Shown piece by piece: positions 41,608 to 53,757 of a stretch of DNA of 64,000 nt. The position numbers and the translations under genes are program-made. The first letter of the stretch is position 1; each line of letters starts with the position of its first letter. The stretch is from Nemertoderma westbladi (lineage: Eukaryota; Xenacoelomorpha; Nemertodermatida; Nemertodermatidae). Where the stretch lies: the NCBI GenBank assembly GCA_032718475.1, contig JAUCBJ010000806.1, positions 26,589-90,588 on the forward strand. Direction: 5' to 3'. The notes under the pieces were generated by a model, which saw only the letters and a list, made by a program, of their open reading frames with translations, searched no databases and was not told the DNA's origin.

Positions 41608-42720
41608 AGTAGTAGTATCACTAATGTATGTTCATATTGTTGACGGGTTGGTTTTATGTTTATTTGTATTAAATCTGTAAGATATACCGGTGATTGTGCG
41701 TTTAAACATTTCCAAGTTAATAGAGCAAGTTTGTATTTAACTCGATATGTAATGGGAAGCCAGTGCACCTTTTCTAGTAATGGTGTCACATGAGTTCTAG
41801 AATATTTGCTGATCTGAAAAACCAAACGAGCACTATTGTTCATTACCATTTGTACTGTAGTTTGCGTAGAAGACAATCAGGTAATCCAAAATAGAGAGAA
41901 TTGCAATAGTCCATTCTCGAAAACACCAATGAGGTAATCAATCTGATTGTTTGTTGTTCATCCAAATGTTTTCAAATTCTAGTATATTGCAAAAAAATCA
42001 TCAAAAGTTTGATGATTTGACGACAGCTATTATCTGTTTCTCCAAACTCATATTGTTGTCTAGTATGCACCCTAGTGTTTTTAAATGAGGAACTGGTTTG
42101 ATTGTTTTATTGCCAAACACCAATTTTGGTTGCTGCTGCGATAAGCAATCTCCAATGGAAAAGCGATTTGTAATAATCATAAATTCCGTCTTATTGCTAT
42201 TGAGCATAAGATTTGCCGATGCCATCCATTGTTCCAGACATAAAACCTTTGTGGAGATTTCATTAGTAATGCTGGAGATTAATATATTTTCAAATATCTG
42301 CCGATATATTTCACTTTGCAGTTACCCCCATGTGAAGAATACCAGATTTTCACCAAAAATACAGGTTACAGAAGGGCTGAATCTAACCAAAACAATAAAC
42401 GAATTAGTATATGTACAGGTTATATGACAGAAATAAGCGCTATAAAACACTTAATAAAGATAAATTAAAAAAAATATAAAATCTTCATATATAAATTTCC
42501 AATAAAAAGTCGACCGAAAAGTGAAATCCTGGTATTCTTCACATAGGCGGTATAATTGAAAGTCATCTGCATGCAAATGAAAATGTAGACTGAGATCCGA
42601 ATATAACTGAGCCAAGGGAAGGGTGTAGATTAGATAAAGCAATGGCCCGAGAATAGACCCTGGGGAAGTCCACTGTCTAGCTTTACAAGCCGTGATCGTA
42701 CTGTACATAATTTATTATTA
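41608..42720 (-). pseudogene. L2/CR1-type LINE reverse transcriptase remnant
   Basis: Minus-strand pieces: 42451-42708 with P-G-S-I-L-G-P-L-L-Y-L-I-Y-T-L-P and F-H-L-H-A-D-D-F-Q-L-Y (the YADD motif as HADD); 42001-42225 with M-L-N-S-N-K-T-E-F-M-I-I and L-K-T-L-G-C-I-L-D; and 41620-41876 with N-N-S-A-R-L-V, T-P-L-L-E-K-V-H-W-L-P-I and Y-K-L-A-L-L-T-W-K-C-L. These are the ordered palm, post-palm and thumb of an L2-like element. About 250 bp of unrelated AT-rich sequence (42240-42530) interrupts it. Confidence 0.82.
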
Positions 42721-42897
42721 CCCAATAGGACCTACTGTAGAGGATAGATAGTTTTTAAACCAATTTAAACTTATGTTGTACCAATACATCTTTACCATAT
42801 TACTTTACTTTGAGTTAGATTTCCAAAATTTTGCTTTTTTTTGCTAAAACTATCACTATTATGTTTATTGTATTCTTTGAGAAATAGGATGTATTAC

Positions 42898-43047
42898 ATG
42901 AACATGTAGAGACACCATTTCCTGTATATCCAATGACACCTTCTCCTCTATATCCAATTTCGCAACTGCAGCGATATCCACCCGGAATATTGATACAGCT
43001 AGCATTATGGTGGCAGTTGTACGTGTTTAATGTACATTCATCCTCAT
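42898..43047 (-). CDS. Calcium-binding EGF-like domain exon (with duplicated loop)
   Basis: A 150-nt symmetrical phase 1-1 exon with TTTTAG acceptor and GTAATA donor. It encodes D-E-D-E-C ... C-H-H-N-A-S-C-I-N-I-P-G-G-Y-R-C-S-C ... C. D-x-D-E-C and N...Y/F spacing mark an EGF-CA module (Ca2+-binding Asp/Glu/Asn). Six Cys are present. It is 24 nt longer than the sister exon at 62839-62964 because G-Y-R-G-E-G-V-I / G-Y-T-G-N-G-V-S are two tandem versions of the same loop. Borders fit in frame with both neighbours. Likely extracellular. Confidence 0.9.
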
Positions 43048-44416
43048 CTAAAAATTAAATAAATAACGTTTTTCTTTATTATAAGCCTACTCCTACTGTA
43101 CCAATATGAAATGATGGCTAGACAGCTTTTTGCAGTATGTCTTAAATATATATATATATTATATATAAGTAATTATTAAAAAATGGAATAAAATCCATAT
43201 GTTGAGGATAAAACTGTACACAAATTCGGCGCGAACTGAATAAAAAATGTGGCGAACTGAACCGCCAGTTAAAATGTAATGCAACCATGTGAAAATAAAT
43301 AATGAATCTGAAAAGCGCGAAATTGAACAAAGACAACCTTGAACAATACTTCTGTCGATACAATCCCTTGTTGTTTGGCATTAAAAGACGACGAAAGTAC
43401 AGATAAAGGCTTACTTGAATCGCTTAACATATCTGACCAAGACGTCACTAATATACAGTACATCGTCTATGGAAGAAGAAACAAGAAACCTCATCCGGGT
43501 GTATAGATATATCTCAGCCCAATCTCCATGGAGCCCTACGTCAAAGGTCTCTGCTGCACATGTTTGATTGGCCGAACGCAATGCTTCAACTAGGATTTCG
43601 TTTATCCTTCAATAGTAACGTTCGCTCAGCCACACCTTACCGCATCCTCCGGATACCGCAAGTTCATCGAGTTATTTTCCCTTCCTCGACCAACGTCGAT
43701 AACTACATTAAAAGTACAGCAATCTTAATGGATCGCATCCAACCTGGCGATTATACGTCAAAGGACTTGATTAATGCCAACTTTGTAAGTAACTGCTTCG
43801 CATAGACTCAGTTTCATTGTTTGCAGCTTTAATTAAGACCAAAAGTGATATGGGTCAGTAATGTGTCTGACATATTGGATATAGCATCAAGGCACTAGGA
43901 TTTACCTACTTTCATAGTTAACAGTAGGCCTAGTATATTTAGTATGAATATCCATATACTCTTATTATCATGTAGGCATTGCATTGTTGCCAAGCTACTT
44001 ATGACTAGTTATGAGATAAACAAAATGTTCTAGAACCTTGTGTATAACTGCGGTGTAACTGGTGTAATACCGACGGATACACTTTTTTCAAACGCTTGTT
44101 GCTAAAGAATGAAAGCGAAAATAAAAATTCTGGGTCACCCATCAAGGAGGAGGGAGATGAAACTAACTCAAATCTCAATTTTCATGCAATCTAATTACGA
44201 TATGTAAAAACATTTTGAGGGGGGGGGGGGGGGGGGGGGGGGGGGTGGCGTGTACCAGAATAACGACACTATATTCCAGGACATAGCATATATCGATACG
44301 TTAGGAAGTTGTTACATGGCACTGCGAGTAGGGTTTTACTACCGAACTCTCGTAATGGATAAACTATTGATTATTAACGGCAACAGCCCCCAGTAGCCTA
44401 GCAACTAGACCCGCGC
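43048..44416. other. Presumed intron of the EGF-tectonin gene, no further exon seen
   Basis: AT-rich sequence. An open plus-strand stretch at 43560-43805 is followed by a GTAAGT at 43786, but it has no recognisable homology and was not called. A 27-base G run occurs at 44219-44245. Confidence 0.5.
44219..44245. repeat. 27-base poly(G) run
   Basis: Longest of eight homopolymer G/C runs in the window. It lies in presumed intron just upstream of the gypsy gag. Confidence 0.95.
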
Positions 44417-45189
44417 ATGTTCATGGTTAAACGCTCATGTGAGAAATTCGATATTGAAACAAAGGCTGACCAATGGCGGACATGGAAATTGCAATGGGAG
44501 AACTTCCTCGGGACATCCAGTATCGACCGACTACTTGAAGTTTATCCACGTACTGGTGAACATTTTCCCAGTGATGAAATGACAGCAACACTAAAAGCTG
44601 CGAAGCAAACAATTATACAAGGAATGAACTCCTTGCATCACTCTCCAGGAACACAGTAAAGACTCTAGATTGGCTAGGTATGTCAGATGCTAACTGGATC
44701 TCACCAGATGCCATTATTGCTGCACTTGACAAATTTATTCTAGGCGGGCGGAATGTTTGGAAATACCAACATGAATTCGGTATAGAGGGAATCAGGACAA
44801 TGAGACTTTTGCAGAGTTTGTCGTGGTCCTATGTAAAATTGGAACCAAGTGTGACTTTCCATTTACTGCCAGAAATGCCACAGATGCAATGAATGACAAC
44901 CACCTTAAGCAACTCATTCTCATGCCAGGTAATGATAAAGTGATTGCAGACCTCCTGGAACTTCCTGAACCAGTCACTTTCACTGAAGCACTAAAGGTAG
45001 CTGAGTTGATGGAGGCTGCCCCTAAAACATGCTCAGGCATTAGCACTGCAAGGTCAACTAGTATGACTAGTGGAAGTGGTGATACAAACAGACTTGTGGC
45101 GTGGCTAAGTCCAAGACAAAGAAAAGCTTTTATTGTGGCCATAAACTCCCACAAGGCCCAGGCCAGAAATTATTGGCCATCTTGAGATT
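44417..45189 (+). pseudogene. Ty3/gypsy Gag, N-terminal part (second gypsy element)
   Basis: Three frames (44417-44659, 44680-44892, 44823-45185) give F-D-I-E-T-K-A-D-Q-W-R-T-W-K-L-Q-W-E-N-F, then a capsid-like region and F-T-A-R-N-A-T-D-A-M-N-D-N-H-L-K-Q-L-I-L-M. Near the end F-Y-C-G-H-K-L-P-Q-G is the first half of a zinc region whose leading Cys has become Ser. The second half (T-C-P-A-I-G-D-I-C-T-D-C-S-K-S-G-H) appears at about 54113-54165 beyond the inserted LINE. Frameshifts lie near 44657 and 44820. Confidence 0.75.
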
Positions 45190-45386
45190 TTTTTACTTCT
45201 AGGTTACCGGTATGACTGTACTGACCTAACCTGACTGCCTGATGTACTCTCGGGGGCAGACTGTTAATTAAATGCTGGACTGAAATGCTGGTACATCACC
45301 AACCAATAATTGGACTAACTAACCGGACTGTTTAATTAATTATTACTGTAATAACGAACTAACCAGCTAACGGCAATGGCCTATGA

Positions 45387-46327
45387 ATGTCTTGTGACGA
45401 CCTTGGACGTACTCGATCCCAATCGCGCTTTAATCAATTATCTACACAAATAGATACAGACTTCGCAACAGGGTCGTCTTCAGAGGAAGGAGAGTCTGTA
45501 AAGACCATGGAGAACCCTGGTAGGCCTTCAGGTCATAATAACCCTAATACCCGAAGTGACAATTCAGATATCTTTGTAGCTTTAGGTGAAATGCGAAAGG
45601 ACTTTACTAAACAATTAACTAAGATATCCAACGACCTTACCGAGAAATTCGACGACGTTGTCTCCTCGCTCGACTTTACAAATACTAAACTTGACCGTAT
45701 AGTGGATGGCATGAATACCAAACTAAACAATATTATCTCTAGGATCGATATAACTGACAAAGCAATTATAAGTGACCGGGTTTGGCAACGCAAATGGAAC
45801 CTTATTATATATGGCATAGCATCCAAAGAGAACGAATCAAACCAAGTAACAAGAGAAAAATAACTGATTTAGCGGTAATGGTGGGTCTCGACCCACCCCC
45901 ACTTCTTGCAGCATGTCATCGCCTATCGAATAAACCTAACTCCCCAATTATAGCGCGATTTATCCAACTGGATGATATCCAGTCGTGGCTTAAAAAAGCC
46001 AAGGACTTCCGGAATCTCAATCCGTCAATCACAATTTCTCAGGACCTACCACGGGAATTGCTACCGTTACGCAAAGATCTTCTTAATCTAAAGAAAAAAT
46101 TGCCACCGGAGAAGAAACCCCGACTAATCATAGACACCCGCGTTTATCCCTTTGTATACCTGAAGACCAAGGATGGCGACATCATAACTTCGAACATAAT
46201 CCAAATTATCGAGAACTTCCCGGAAGTAACTGGTGGAAACCCTACAACCCATCCAATAGACAATGCGACCCCAAATTACACCACACAGCCCACTGGATGG
46301 AGTACTAAACGCGGTGGACGCAGGTGA
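45387..46327 (+). pseudogene. LINE ORF1p-like RNA-binding protein, one frameshift
   Basis: The first frame (45387-45863) has an acidic/polar N-terminus, then a long helical coiled-coil-like stretch of about residues 50-130 (L-T-K-I-S-N-D-L-T-E-K-F-D-D-V-V and similar) for trimerisation, then the RRM start W-N-L-I-I-Y-G-I. After a shift near 45850 the second frame continues with A-A-C-H-R-L-S-N-K and P-I-I-A-R-F, then L-P-R-E-L-L-P-L-R-K-D-L-L and a basic C-terminus ending R-G-G-R-R. Layout matches L1-type ORF1p (coiled coil, RRM, CTD), which binds the element RNA. Confidence 0.72.
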
Positions 46328-46726
46328 ACGATCTCTCCTTATCTTCTGTTTCGTTCATTTTATTAATTCATTTAATACGGCACATTATTAACTGCCTCAC
46401 TGTTTCATTTTCTAAAAAAAAAACATTGTATAACTAAACGGATTTAAGTTATTTTATATTTTTTTTTATATCATCAACGCAAGAAGGAACGTAAAGATAT
46501 ACTAAACATACAATGTTTCCCAGTAGGGTTTGTGTAGTACAGCGTTTTATTTAAATATATTCCAGTACATTGTTATTTCTTTTTTGCCCACCGAACTGTA
46601 CAGGCTCAATTTATTGTCGGTTAATTTCTAGTTACTGAACTATTTGATGTTTCATGAAAAGTAATTAATAGTAGTTTCACTTCATTCTTCACCTCATATC
46701 ACGCCCCCCCCCCCCCCCTCACCCCC
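46328..46726. other. Inter-ORF spacer of the LINE
   Basis: About 400 bp of AT-rich sequence with a 15-base C run (46704-46718) directly before the ORF2 ATG. No other feature. Confidence 0.6.
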
Positions 46727-48348
46727 ATGTCTCCTCCTGAATCCGCCAACTGCTTTCTTTGTTACTCAAAATTTGATGCTAGTGATACAATTTTAAATTG
46801 CAGCCTCTGTTTTAATAAATTTCACTTACCTTGTGGCACTTGTCTGTCTGAACATGAAGTCAATGACGCACTACTTCGCTATAACAATACATTATGTTAC
46901 TATTGCTACTCTAGTATATTTCCCTTCTCCAGTATCGCCTCAAATGATACCGACGTATTTGAATCAGACTCTGCAGATACGGTGACCGAGTCAACAACAA
47001 CTGATATTCTAAACCAAACTTTCAGTAATCTGGATCCAGATAATAACCTGATCAATCTTAATATTGAAAAGGGTTACTATTATTCTGAATCCATATTCAA
47101 CAACGAATTTAGTAAACTTAAATCAAACTCTTTATCTATATTTAATCTTAACTGCAGAAGTTTGTCAACTAACCTATCTGTCACAACTGACCTTTTGCTC
47201 AATTTAAAATCTAAGTTTGATGTACTAACATTTTCAGAAACCGTTGCTAGTGATAATGACGATATAGGTCCCTTAAAAATGAACTCTTTGGGTTACCAAG
47301 GCCCTTTCTTGGACAACAGATCCATTGGACGACTACACCGGGGAGGTACTGCGATATATATAACTGACTCACTCGATGTCACTGAAAGGACAGACTTGAA
47401 AATGCAGGGCTTAGAAAACTCTTGGATTGAAATCTCCCATCCTAAATCTAAACCACTAATTATTAGTTCTATATACCGACCAGACTCATTTAATACCGAT
47501 TCATTCTTATCAATATTAGATTGTACATTAGCTAAACTATCGTATAATAAATATGACGTCATTCTTACTGGGGATTTCAATATCGACTTATTAAAAAGCA
47601 CAAATACCTCAAACCAATATATAAACATACTGAATTCCTACAGATACATTCAATTAATAAATCAACCTACTCGCGTCACACCTTTTTCTAAATCTCTTAT
47701 AGATCACCTTATTACAAATATCACTAGTTCGGTATCATCTGCAGGAGTGTTCGATATTAAAATAGGAACCACTGATCACTACGCGACATTTACTATCTTC
47801 CAAAATCCCTCTTGCTACTTTACCAAACCTAAACAAAAATTTATTTTTGACTACTCCAAATTTAATAAAGAGAAATTTATGGAAGACATTAAATCGGTCC
47901 ATCCTTGGGAGTATAAGTCAGCTCCACCAAGTGAGCAATGCGATTATTTCTACCAAGAATTCACAGATATTTGTTCTAAACACGTCCCAAAAAAACCTAT
48001 ATCGCCAAGGAAAATCCCTCACAAACCATGGATGACTGCAAATTTATTAAAATGCACCATAAAAAAAATAATTTATACAGAAAATATACAATCATCCAAC
48101 TGATACTAATCTAAAAAATTTCAAAAAATATAGAAATAAACTAACTTCAATTCTACACTCTGTCGAAAATCCTACTATGCAAATAAATTTCAATTGAATG
48201 CAAGAAATCCCCGTAAGACATGGCTAATTATTAACACGGCTATAAATAGGACACCTAAACAATCTATCCATAAAAAAACTTATTCTATGGACTGGAGACG
48301 CTACTGAATCTGTTACAGACCCCGCCCGCATCGCATCCATTCTCAATC
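46727..48348 (+). pseudogene. LINE ORF2, N-terminal part: zinc finger + APE endonuclease
   Basis: ATG at 46727. The first ~60 residues form a PHD-like C4HC3 pattern: C-F-L-C-Y-S-K-F, C-S-L-C-F-N-K-F-H-L-P-C and C-Y-Y-C. The APE endonuclease follows (I-F-N-L-N-C-R-S-L, F-S-E-T, H-R-G-G-T-A-I-Y, S-S-I-Y-R-P, L-T-G-D-F-N-I-D, I-D-H-L-I-T and T-D-H-Y). The frame breaks at 48103; coding similarity continues in another frame to the target duplication at 48349, where RTE-1 interrupts R-I-A-S-I-L-N-H-H-F-A. Confidence 0.85.
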
Positions 48349-48359
48349 ACCACTTTGCT

Positions 48360-51300
48360 CTTCAGGTCAGGTCAGGTATTCTAGGTCATTGATCAAGAAA
48401 ACTTGCCACCTCCATGCAGCATAAAGGAGGTGCCACCTGTAGCTGCATAGACCCTCTTACTAGGGCAAATCTGGTCCTGTAACTAGGACCCCCTTCATTC
48501 TGCGATAAGGACACCCTTGGTCCTGGATTAAGGACCCATATACTTGGCTGCAGGGGTATATGGCCTGACCAGGCAGATGGTGATCTACCAATGGCTGGTC
48601 AGGAGTAGAGTGTTCTCATGTCCACTCTGAGAGCACTTCACTGCGACCTGCACCTGGCAGCAAGGGTACAGGGCATGACCCAGCAGATGAGCTGCAACAG
48701 CCAATGGTGGGTCATGTGCGCCAGAGTAGATATGGGTGATGGGCCTCATATCTGACTCCATTGCGACACCCACCCTCCCCTGTGGAATGGCAAACCAGGG
48801 TGTGGTATTTGCCCCGAGAGCTGACTCGGCAAAAAAGCACCCCCCAACCCCCACTATGGATTACATTAGCAATGCGGAGGTCCGGCCACTAGAGGCCAGT
48901 GGAATTACTGGACACAATCGGCCTCACAGGCGTCAGTTAACTCCTGACCGGCTGCCTGTCTCACCCCCTACTGGAGAGAGAGCAGCCAACAATTATTTGA
49001 GTCCCCTTCCTGATGACCTTTCTGGACCAAACCCTGGGTCACCAGGAAGGCCAGATTGTGATGGGGAGAGGGATTCTGGAGTTGGAGGCTACTCTCATGT
49101 TCCACCCCGACCAACAAAGCCATTGGTGAATATGAGGCAAGTCACAAGACTAGCCTCAGTAAACACCCTAACACTCGGGTCCCCAATGCGACAAGGTGAG
49201 CTGACTGCCTTGGCAGATAAGCTTTCTCTTAGCGCAGTGGGTGTTCAAGAGCACCGAATGCAGACTGGACAGACTGATGAGGTTCTGATTAAGGACATGG
49301 GGGGCGGTTGGCGACTCGCCCTCACGTCAGCAGATGATAGTGGCAATGGTGGAATTGGTCTATTGATGAATCCAACTGCACATGCAGCATTGGACAAAAT
49401 AGACCAAATCTCTAACCGCATCATCCGTTGCCACTTCTCATGTTCTGGAAGACTGGCTAAGAAGTTTCCTAAGGTGGTTCTGATTGTGTGCTACTCTCCA
49501 ACTAGTGTTGCCCCTGTAGAGGAGGTGGAAAATTTCTACCACAATCTACAAGCAGCTACTGATGGAGTGGATCAGCATGCATTCTTAACATTCCTGGGAG
49601 ACTTTAATGCAAGTCTGCATCAATCACCTACATCGCCCTGGGTCTATAGCAATAGTGTTAACCGAAATTCTGTCCATCTTCAGGATTTTATCTCTGGAAA
49701 TGGAATGTTTTCGGCTGGAACCCAGTTCAAGAAGCGAACTGGAAAGCTATGGACTCATAGTGGACCCAGTGGACACAAGTCCCAGATAGACCATATTCTG
49801 TTTCGTAGGAAATACAGGAGCTCTATACAAGACTGTAATGCATTTACACTTCGACCCTTCTCCAGTGATCACTGCCTTATTGTGGCCAAGGTAAGACTTA
49901 GTCTGCGTGCTAGCAGAACAACGAAATCTGCCTTGCCGCGGCATGACTGGTCATCTCTGTTGCAACAGCCAAGTGTGAGATCCAGCTTCACACTACAGCT
50001 GAGCAACAGGTATGAGGCTCTTGCCTCTGAGGCGGCAGATCACTGTGAGGGCTATACTGCCTTTACAGAAGCAGTTAAGTTAGCAGCTGCAGAAACAGTT
50101 CCAGTATACCCTCGAAACAGGAAAAGGGCCCCCTGGACTGACAACAAAATTCAGAAGTGCCGAAATGACCTTCATAAGGCTCAGAAAGAGTCCCGACTCA
50201 AACAGACTACAGCGGCCAAGAATGCAGTTAAGGCTGCATCTAGGTCTCTGAACAGGCAGTACTCTGCTAATCTACAGGAGCTAATAAACCAACAGGTTGA
50301 TGCCATCAATGATGCTGACGACAGCAGGCAATCATCCCAGGTATGGAAATCGATCAATCTGCTTACTGGGCAGAAAAGCCAACCAACCACCAAGGTTAAG
50401 GCTGAATCACCAGCCGATCGCCTCAATGGTTGGAAAGCCCACTTTGAAAAGCTCCTCAATAATGACAGGGTATTGCCTGATAACTTTATAGAAGTAAAAG
50501 TGTCTGAGTCTGTACTCCCAGATATTCCCATTGGCGATATCTCCTTTGCAGAAGTGAAGGCTGCTGCAAAGAGCATTAAGACCAATCGTGCCAGTGGAGT
50601 AGATGGTGTTCCCCCTGAGGTCTTTAAAATACCTGAGTGTTTAAAGCTTATCTATCCCATCATAGTAGACATGTACCGAACAACAAGAGTTCCACAAGAA
50701 ATGAAAACAAATAAGTTGGTGCCAGTTCCCAAGAAGGGCAACCTAACACTCTATGGTTCTTTTCGGGGAATCTCATTGATCTCGATTGCTGCAAAGCTAT
50801 ACAATAGGATTCTATTAAATCGCATCATGGATCCCATTGAGAGACTGCTCCGTGGAAATCAGAATGGGTTCCGTAAAGGTCGTGGGACCATGGAGCCCAT
50901 TTTGGCACTTAGAAGGATAATTGAAGAGTTATCAAAAAAGAAAGACAGGCATCTGGCTGTTATCTTTGTTGACTTCTTCAAGGCCTTTGATTCAGTCTCT
51001 CGCTCACGTATGTTCAGCATACTTTCATTATATGGGATTCCTGATAAAATTATTGCAGCAATCAGATCAGTATACGATGGTTCGACAACATTTGTGTCTA
51101 CTGTTGACGGTGACACAGAACCATTTGAAGTGTTATGGGGCGTCCTCCAAGGAGACACACTTGCACCATTCTTGTTCATTATTGTGGTTGACTATGTTCT
51201 ACGCATGTCCTTAGATCATTATAATGATGATGGGGTGATGATAACTCCACCTACTGGCTCCAGAAGTCGAGGAAATCCTGCCAAGTACCTAACTGATCTA

Positions 51301-52120
51301 GACTTTGCTGATGACTTATGAGTACTCTCAGAATCATTAGAGGGAGCCCAACGGCTCCTCAGCTCATTAGAACATGCTGCTTCTAGTGTTGGTCTTTTTA
51401 TTAACTCCAGAAAGACCAAAATTCTGACAGTTAACTTTGAAAGTCCTCAGCAAGTCTCTGATCGGATGAGCATAAGCTCAAAGGATGGTATGCTTGAGCA
51501 TGTGGATGACTTCTGTTACCTGGGATCATGGATCCGGAAGTCAGGTGAGGACCTTCGAATACGTAAGGGAAAGGCATGGGCAGCCTTGAATAGGCTTTCC
51601 AGGATTTGGAAGTCACCGAGAATTAATCGGAAACTTAAGGTCCGATTATTTAGAGCAGCAGTAGTTCCAGTACTCCTCTATGGGAGTCCATGCTGGGCTC
51701 TAACTGCTGAGGACACCAAATCTCTGGATGGCACATTCACAAGAATGCTACGCCGGGTTCATTGTGTCAAGTACAATGCACACATCTCCAACCAGACACT
51801 ATATAACATTGGAGGTGTCTCATTGGTTCCCCCAAGCTTGACACTAGAACAAAATCGCCTCCGCTTTGCAGGACATTGCTTTCGCCGTGAGGACCAGCCA
51901 GTGCATAATCTTGTACTTTGGCAGCCTCATGGAGTGAATAAGCATGGTGGACAGCCCATGACTTTCTTGAGACGCATCTTAAAGGACACTGGCCTTGAAG
52001 ATGCGGATGATCTAGCAAATGTCATGGGTGATAGGGAGTTGTGGCGGTGCAATTTTGTTGACAAGCCGGCACAGCATTCTTAAAAATGCAGCTGCAATGC
52101 AGCATGCCGATCCTACTACT
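48360..52120 (+). mobile_element. RTE-1, full-length reference copy, with 11-bp target duplication
   Basis: 3,761 bp flanked by ACCACTTTGCT at 48349-48359 and 52121-52131. It starts with CTTCAGGTCAGGTCAGGTAT, has a ~375-bp 5' region, one long ORF, a 3' UTR of only about 30 bp and a CTA-repeat tail. A single ORF with APE and RT, a very short 3' UTR and a microsatellite tail are typical of the RTE clade. This copy defines the family for the fragments elsewhere in the window. Confidence 0.93.
48736..52083 (+). pseudogene. RTE-1 polyprotein: APE endonuclease + reverse transcriptase, single nonsense codon
   Basis: A frame of about 1,115 codons broken only by TGA at 51319-51321, directly after F-A-D-D-L. 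Other copies have GGA there (27231, and 23391 on the minus strand), so one G-to-T change made the stop. The endonuclease has G-V-Q-E-H-R near residue 170, G-D-F-N-A near 288 and S-D-H near 377. The RT has F-R-K-G-R-G-T, F-V-D-F-F-K-A-F-D-S, G-V-L-Q-G-D-T-L-A-P-F and F-A-D-D near 857. A thumb and basic C-terminal region end P-A-Q-H-S. It nicks target DNA and copies its own RNA (target-primed reverse transcription). The start could also be the ATG at 48856 (M-D-Y-I-S-N). Confidence 0.93.
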
Positions 52121-52131
52121 ACCACTTTGCT

Positions 52132-53757
52132 ACTATTGGTCCTAAACTCGCCAATGATATTCCACACTCTACCAGATCCCCAACACGTCACATACACAAT
52201 CTGCGACCCAACTCATTTTCCTTAGTAGAAACTTCCCCAGTAGAAGTCCATTACAACATACTCCAACTAAACCCTAATTCAGCAACTAATGACGACTTTC
52301 CTACTAAACTCCTAATGATGGCCACTGAACCCCTCTCCGTTCACCTCAGCTCTCTGATCAACTTATCTATATCCCTGGGTTTTTTTCCCGACTCGCTAAA
52401 AAATGCCAAAGTAATTCCTTCTTTTAAAGGTGGAGACCCAGTAGATCCTAACAACTATAGACCTATTTCCTTATTACCTGTTCTCTCTAAAATCTACGAG
52501 CAAATTATAAATTCTCAATTAGTATCATACCTGACTAAATTTTCTATACTTTCTCAATATCAATTTGGCTTCCGCCCTAACACCTCAACTAGTCATGCTC
52601 TACTGTCTGTAATTGAAAAAATACGCAACTCATTAGATGCTAAAAACTCAACATGTGCTGTCTATTTTGACCTTAAAAAGGCTTTTGATACTATTGACCA
52701 TTCAATACTTATCTCCAAATTAGAATCCTATGGTATCAGAGGGATCCCTAATCAACTTCTATCTAGTTTTTTGAATTCTAGAACGCAATATGTTTCTATA
52801 AACAACATTTCCTCATCCCTAGAACAGTTACTCTGTGGAGTCCAACAGGGAGGAGTCCTCTCTCCTATTCTCTTCCTCCTCTATATAAACGACCTCCCCA
52901 ATTCCACTAAGTTACTCCCAACTCTATTTGCAGACGATCACCTGAATTCAGATACTAATAATCTAATCTCTGAGACTAATTCTGAGCTCGATAAAGTGGC
53001 CAACTGGCTTATAGACAACCGCCTATCTCTAAACTTAGCTAAAACAGACTACACTATTTTCTCCAATATAATTGCAGATTCCACCCAAATTCCGAGAATT
53101 CAAATAAAATCTCATATTATCGAAAACACAACTTGTACAAAATTTCTTGGACTTTGGGTGGACAAGAAACTATCTTGGAAACCCCACATCCTACACATAC
53201 TCAAAAAAATCTCTAGAACTTCCGGGCTATTTTACAAATTACGATACATTTTCCCTTTACATATCTTACGTCAGCTCTACTTTAGTCTCATTCACCCCTA
53301 CATAACCTATGGACTTCTACTTTGGGGAAGTACTCACGCAACAACACTCAAACCTATTAGGATTAAAGTCAATAAGATTCTAAGGTGCATAACATTTAGC
53401 CATTACCAAACTTCTTCTGTTCCACTGTACATAAAACTGCATATTCTACCACTCGATCGTTTATTTAAACACCAGACTGCTCTATTTATGTATGACATTA
53501 ATATTGGAATCAATTATCAACACCCTGACTTAGAACTGCCTTTCGCAAGAACTTCATCAATACACAATTACTTAACTCGATCCTCTACGAAAGGCAACTA
53601 TAATATCCCGCTTGTTAGACTTGAAATAGCCAAACAATCCATTAATTTTCTGGGTCCCTCCATTTGGAACTCGGTACCCCCTGACATTCGTAAACATTCT
53701 AAATCAAAATACTCGTTTTCCAAATCCTATAAAAGGTACTTACTTAAAAATGTTTAG
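52132..53757 (+). pseudogene. LINE ORF2, C-terminal part: reverse transcriptase
   Basis: Continues after the RTE-1 insertion (T-I-G-P-K-L-A) and is open to TAG at 53755. RT motifs are intact: N-Y-R-P-I-S-L-L-P, F-Q-F-G-F-type Q-Y-Q-F-G-F-R-P, Y-F-D-L-K-K-A-F-D-T-I-D, G-V-Q-Q-G-G-V-L-S-P-I-L-F, catalytic L-F-A-D-D, and L-N-L-A-K-T-D-Y. The thumb region has T-K-F-L-G-L-W-V-D and L-Y-F-S-L-I-H-P-Y-I-T-Y-G, typical of CR1/L2-like LINEs. The reading frame here has no internal stop. Confidence 0.88.

Noticed and set aside
43509-43805. Possible extra exon (TATAG acceptor, GTAAGT at 43786) on the plus strand
   Set aside because: The translation matches no domain, and the strand is opposite to the EGF exons. 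Splice-like signals alone are common by chance.
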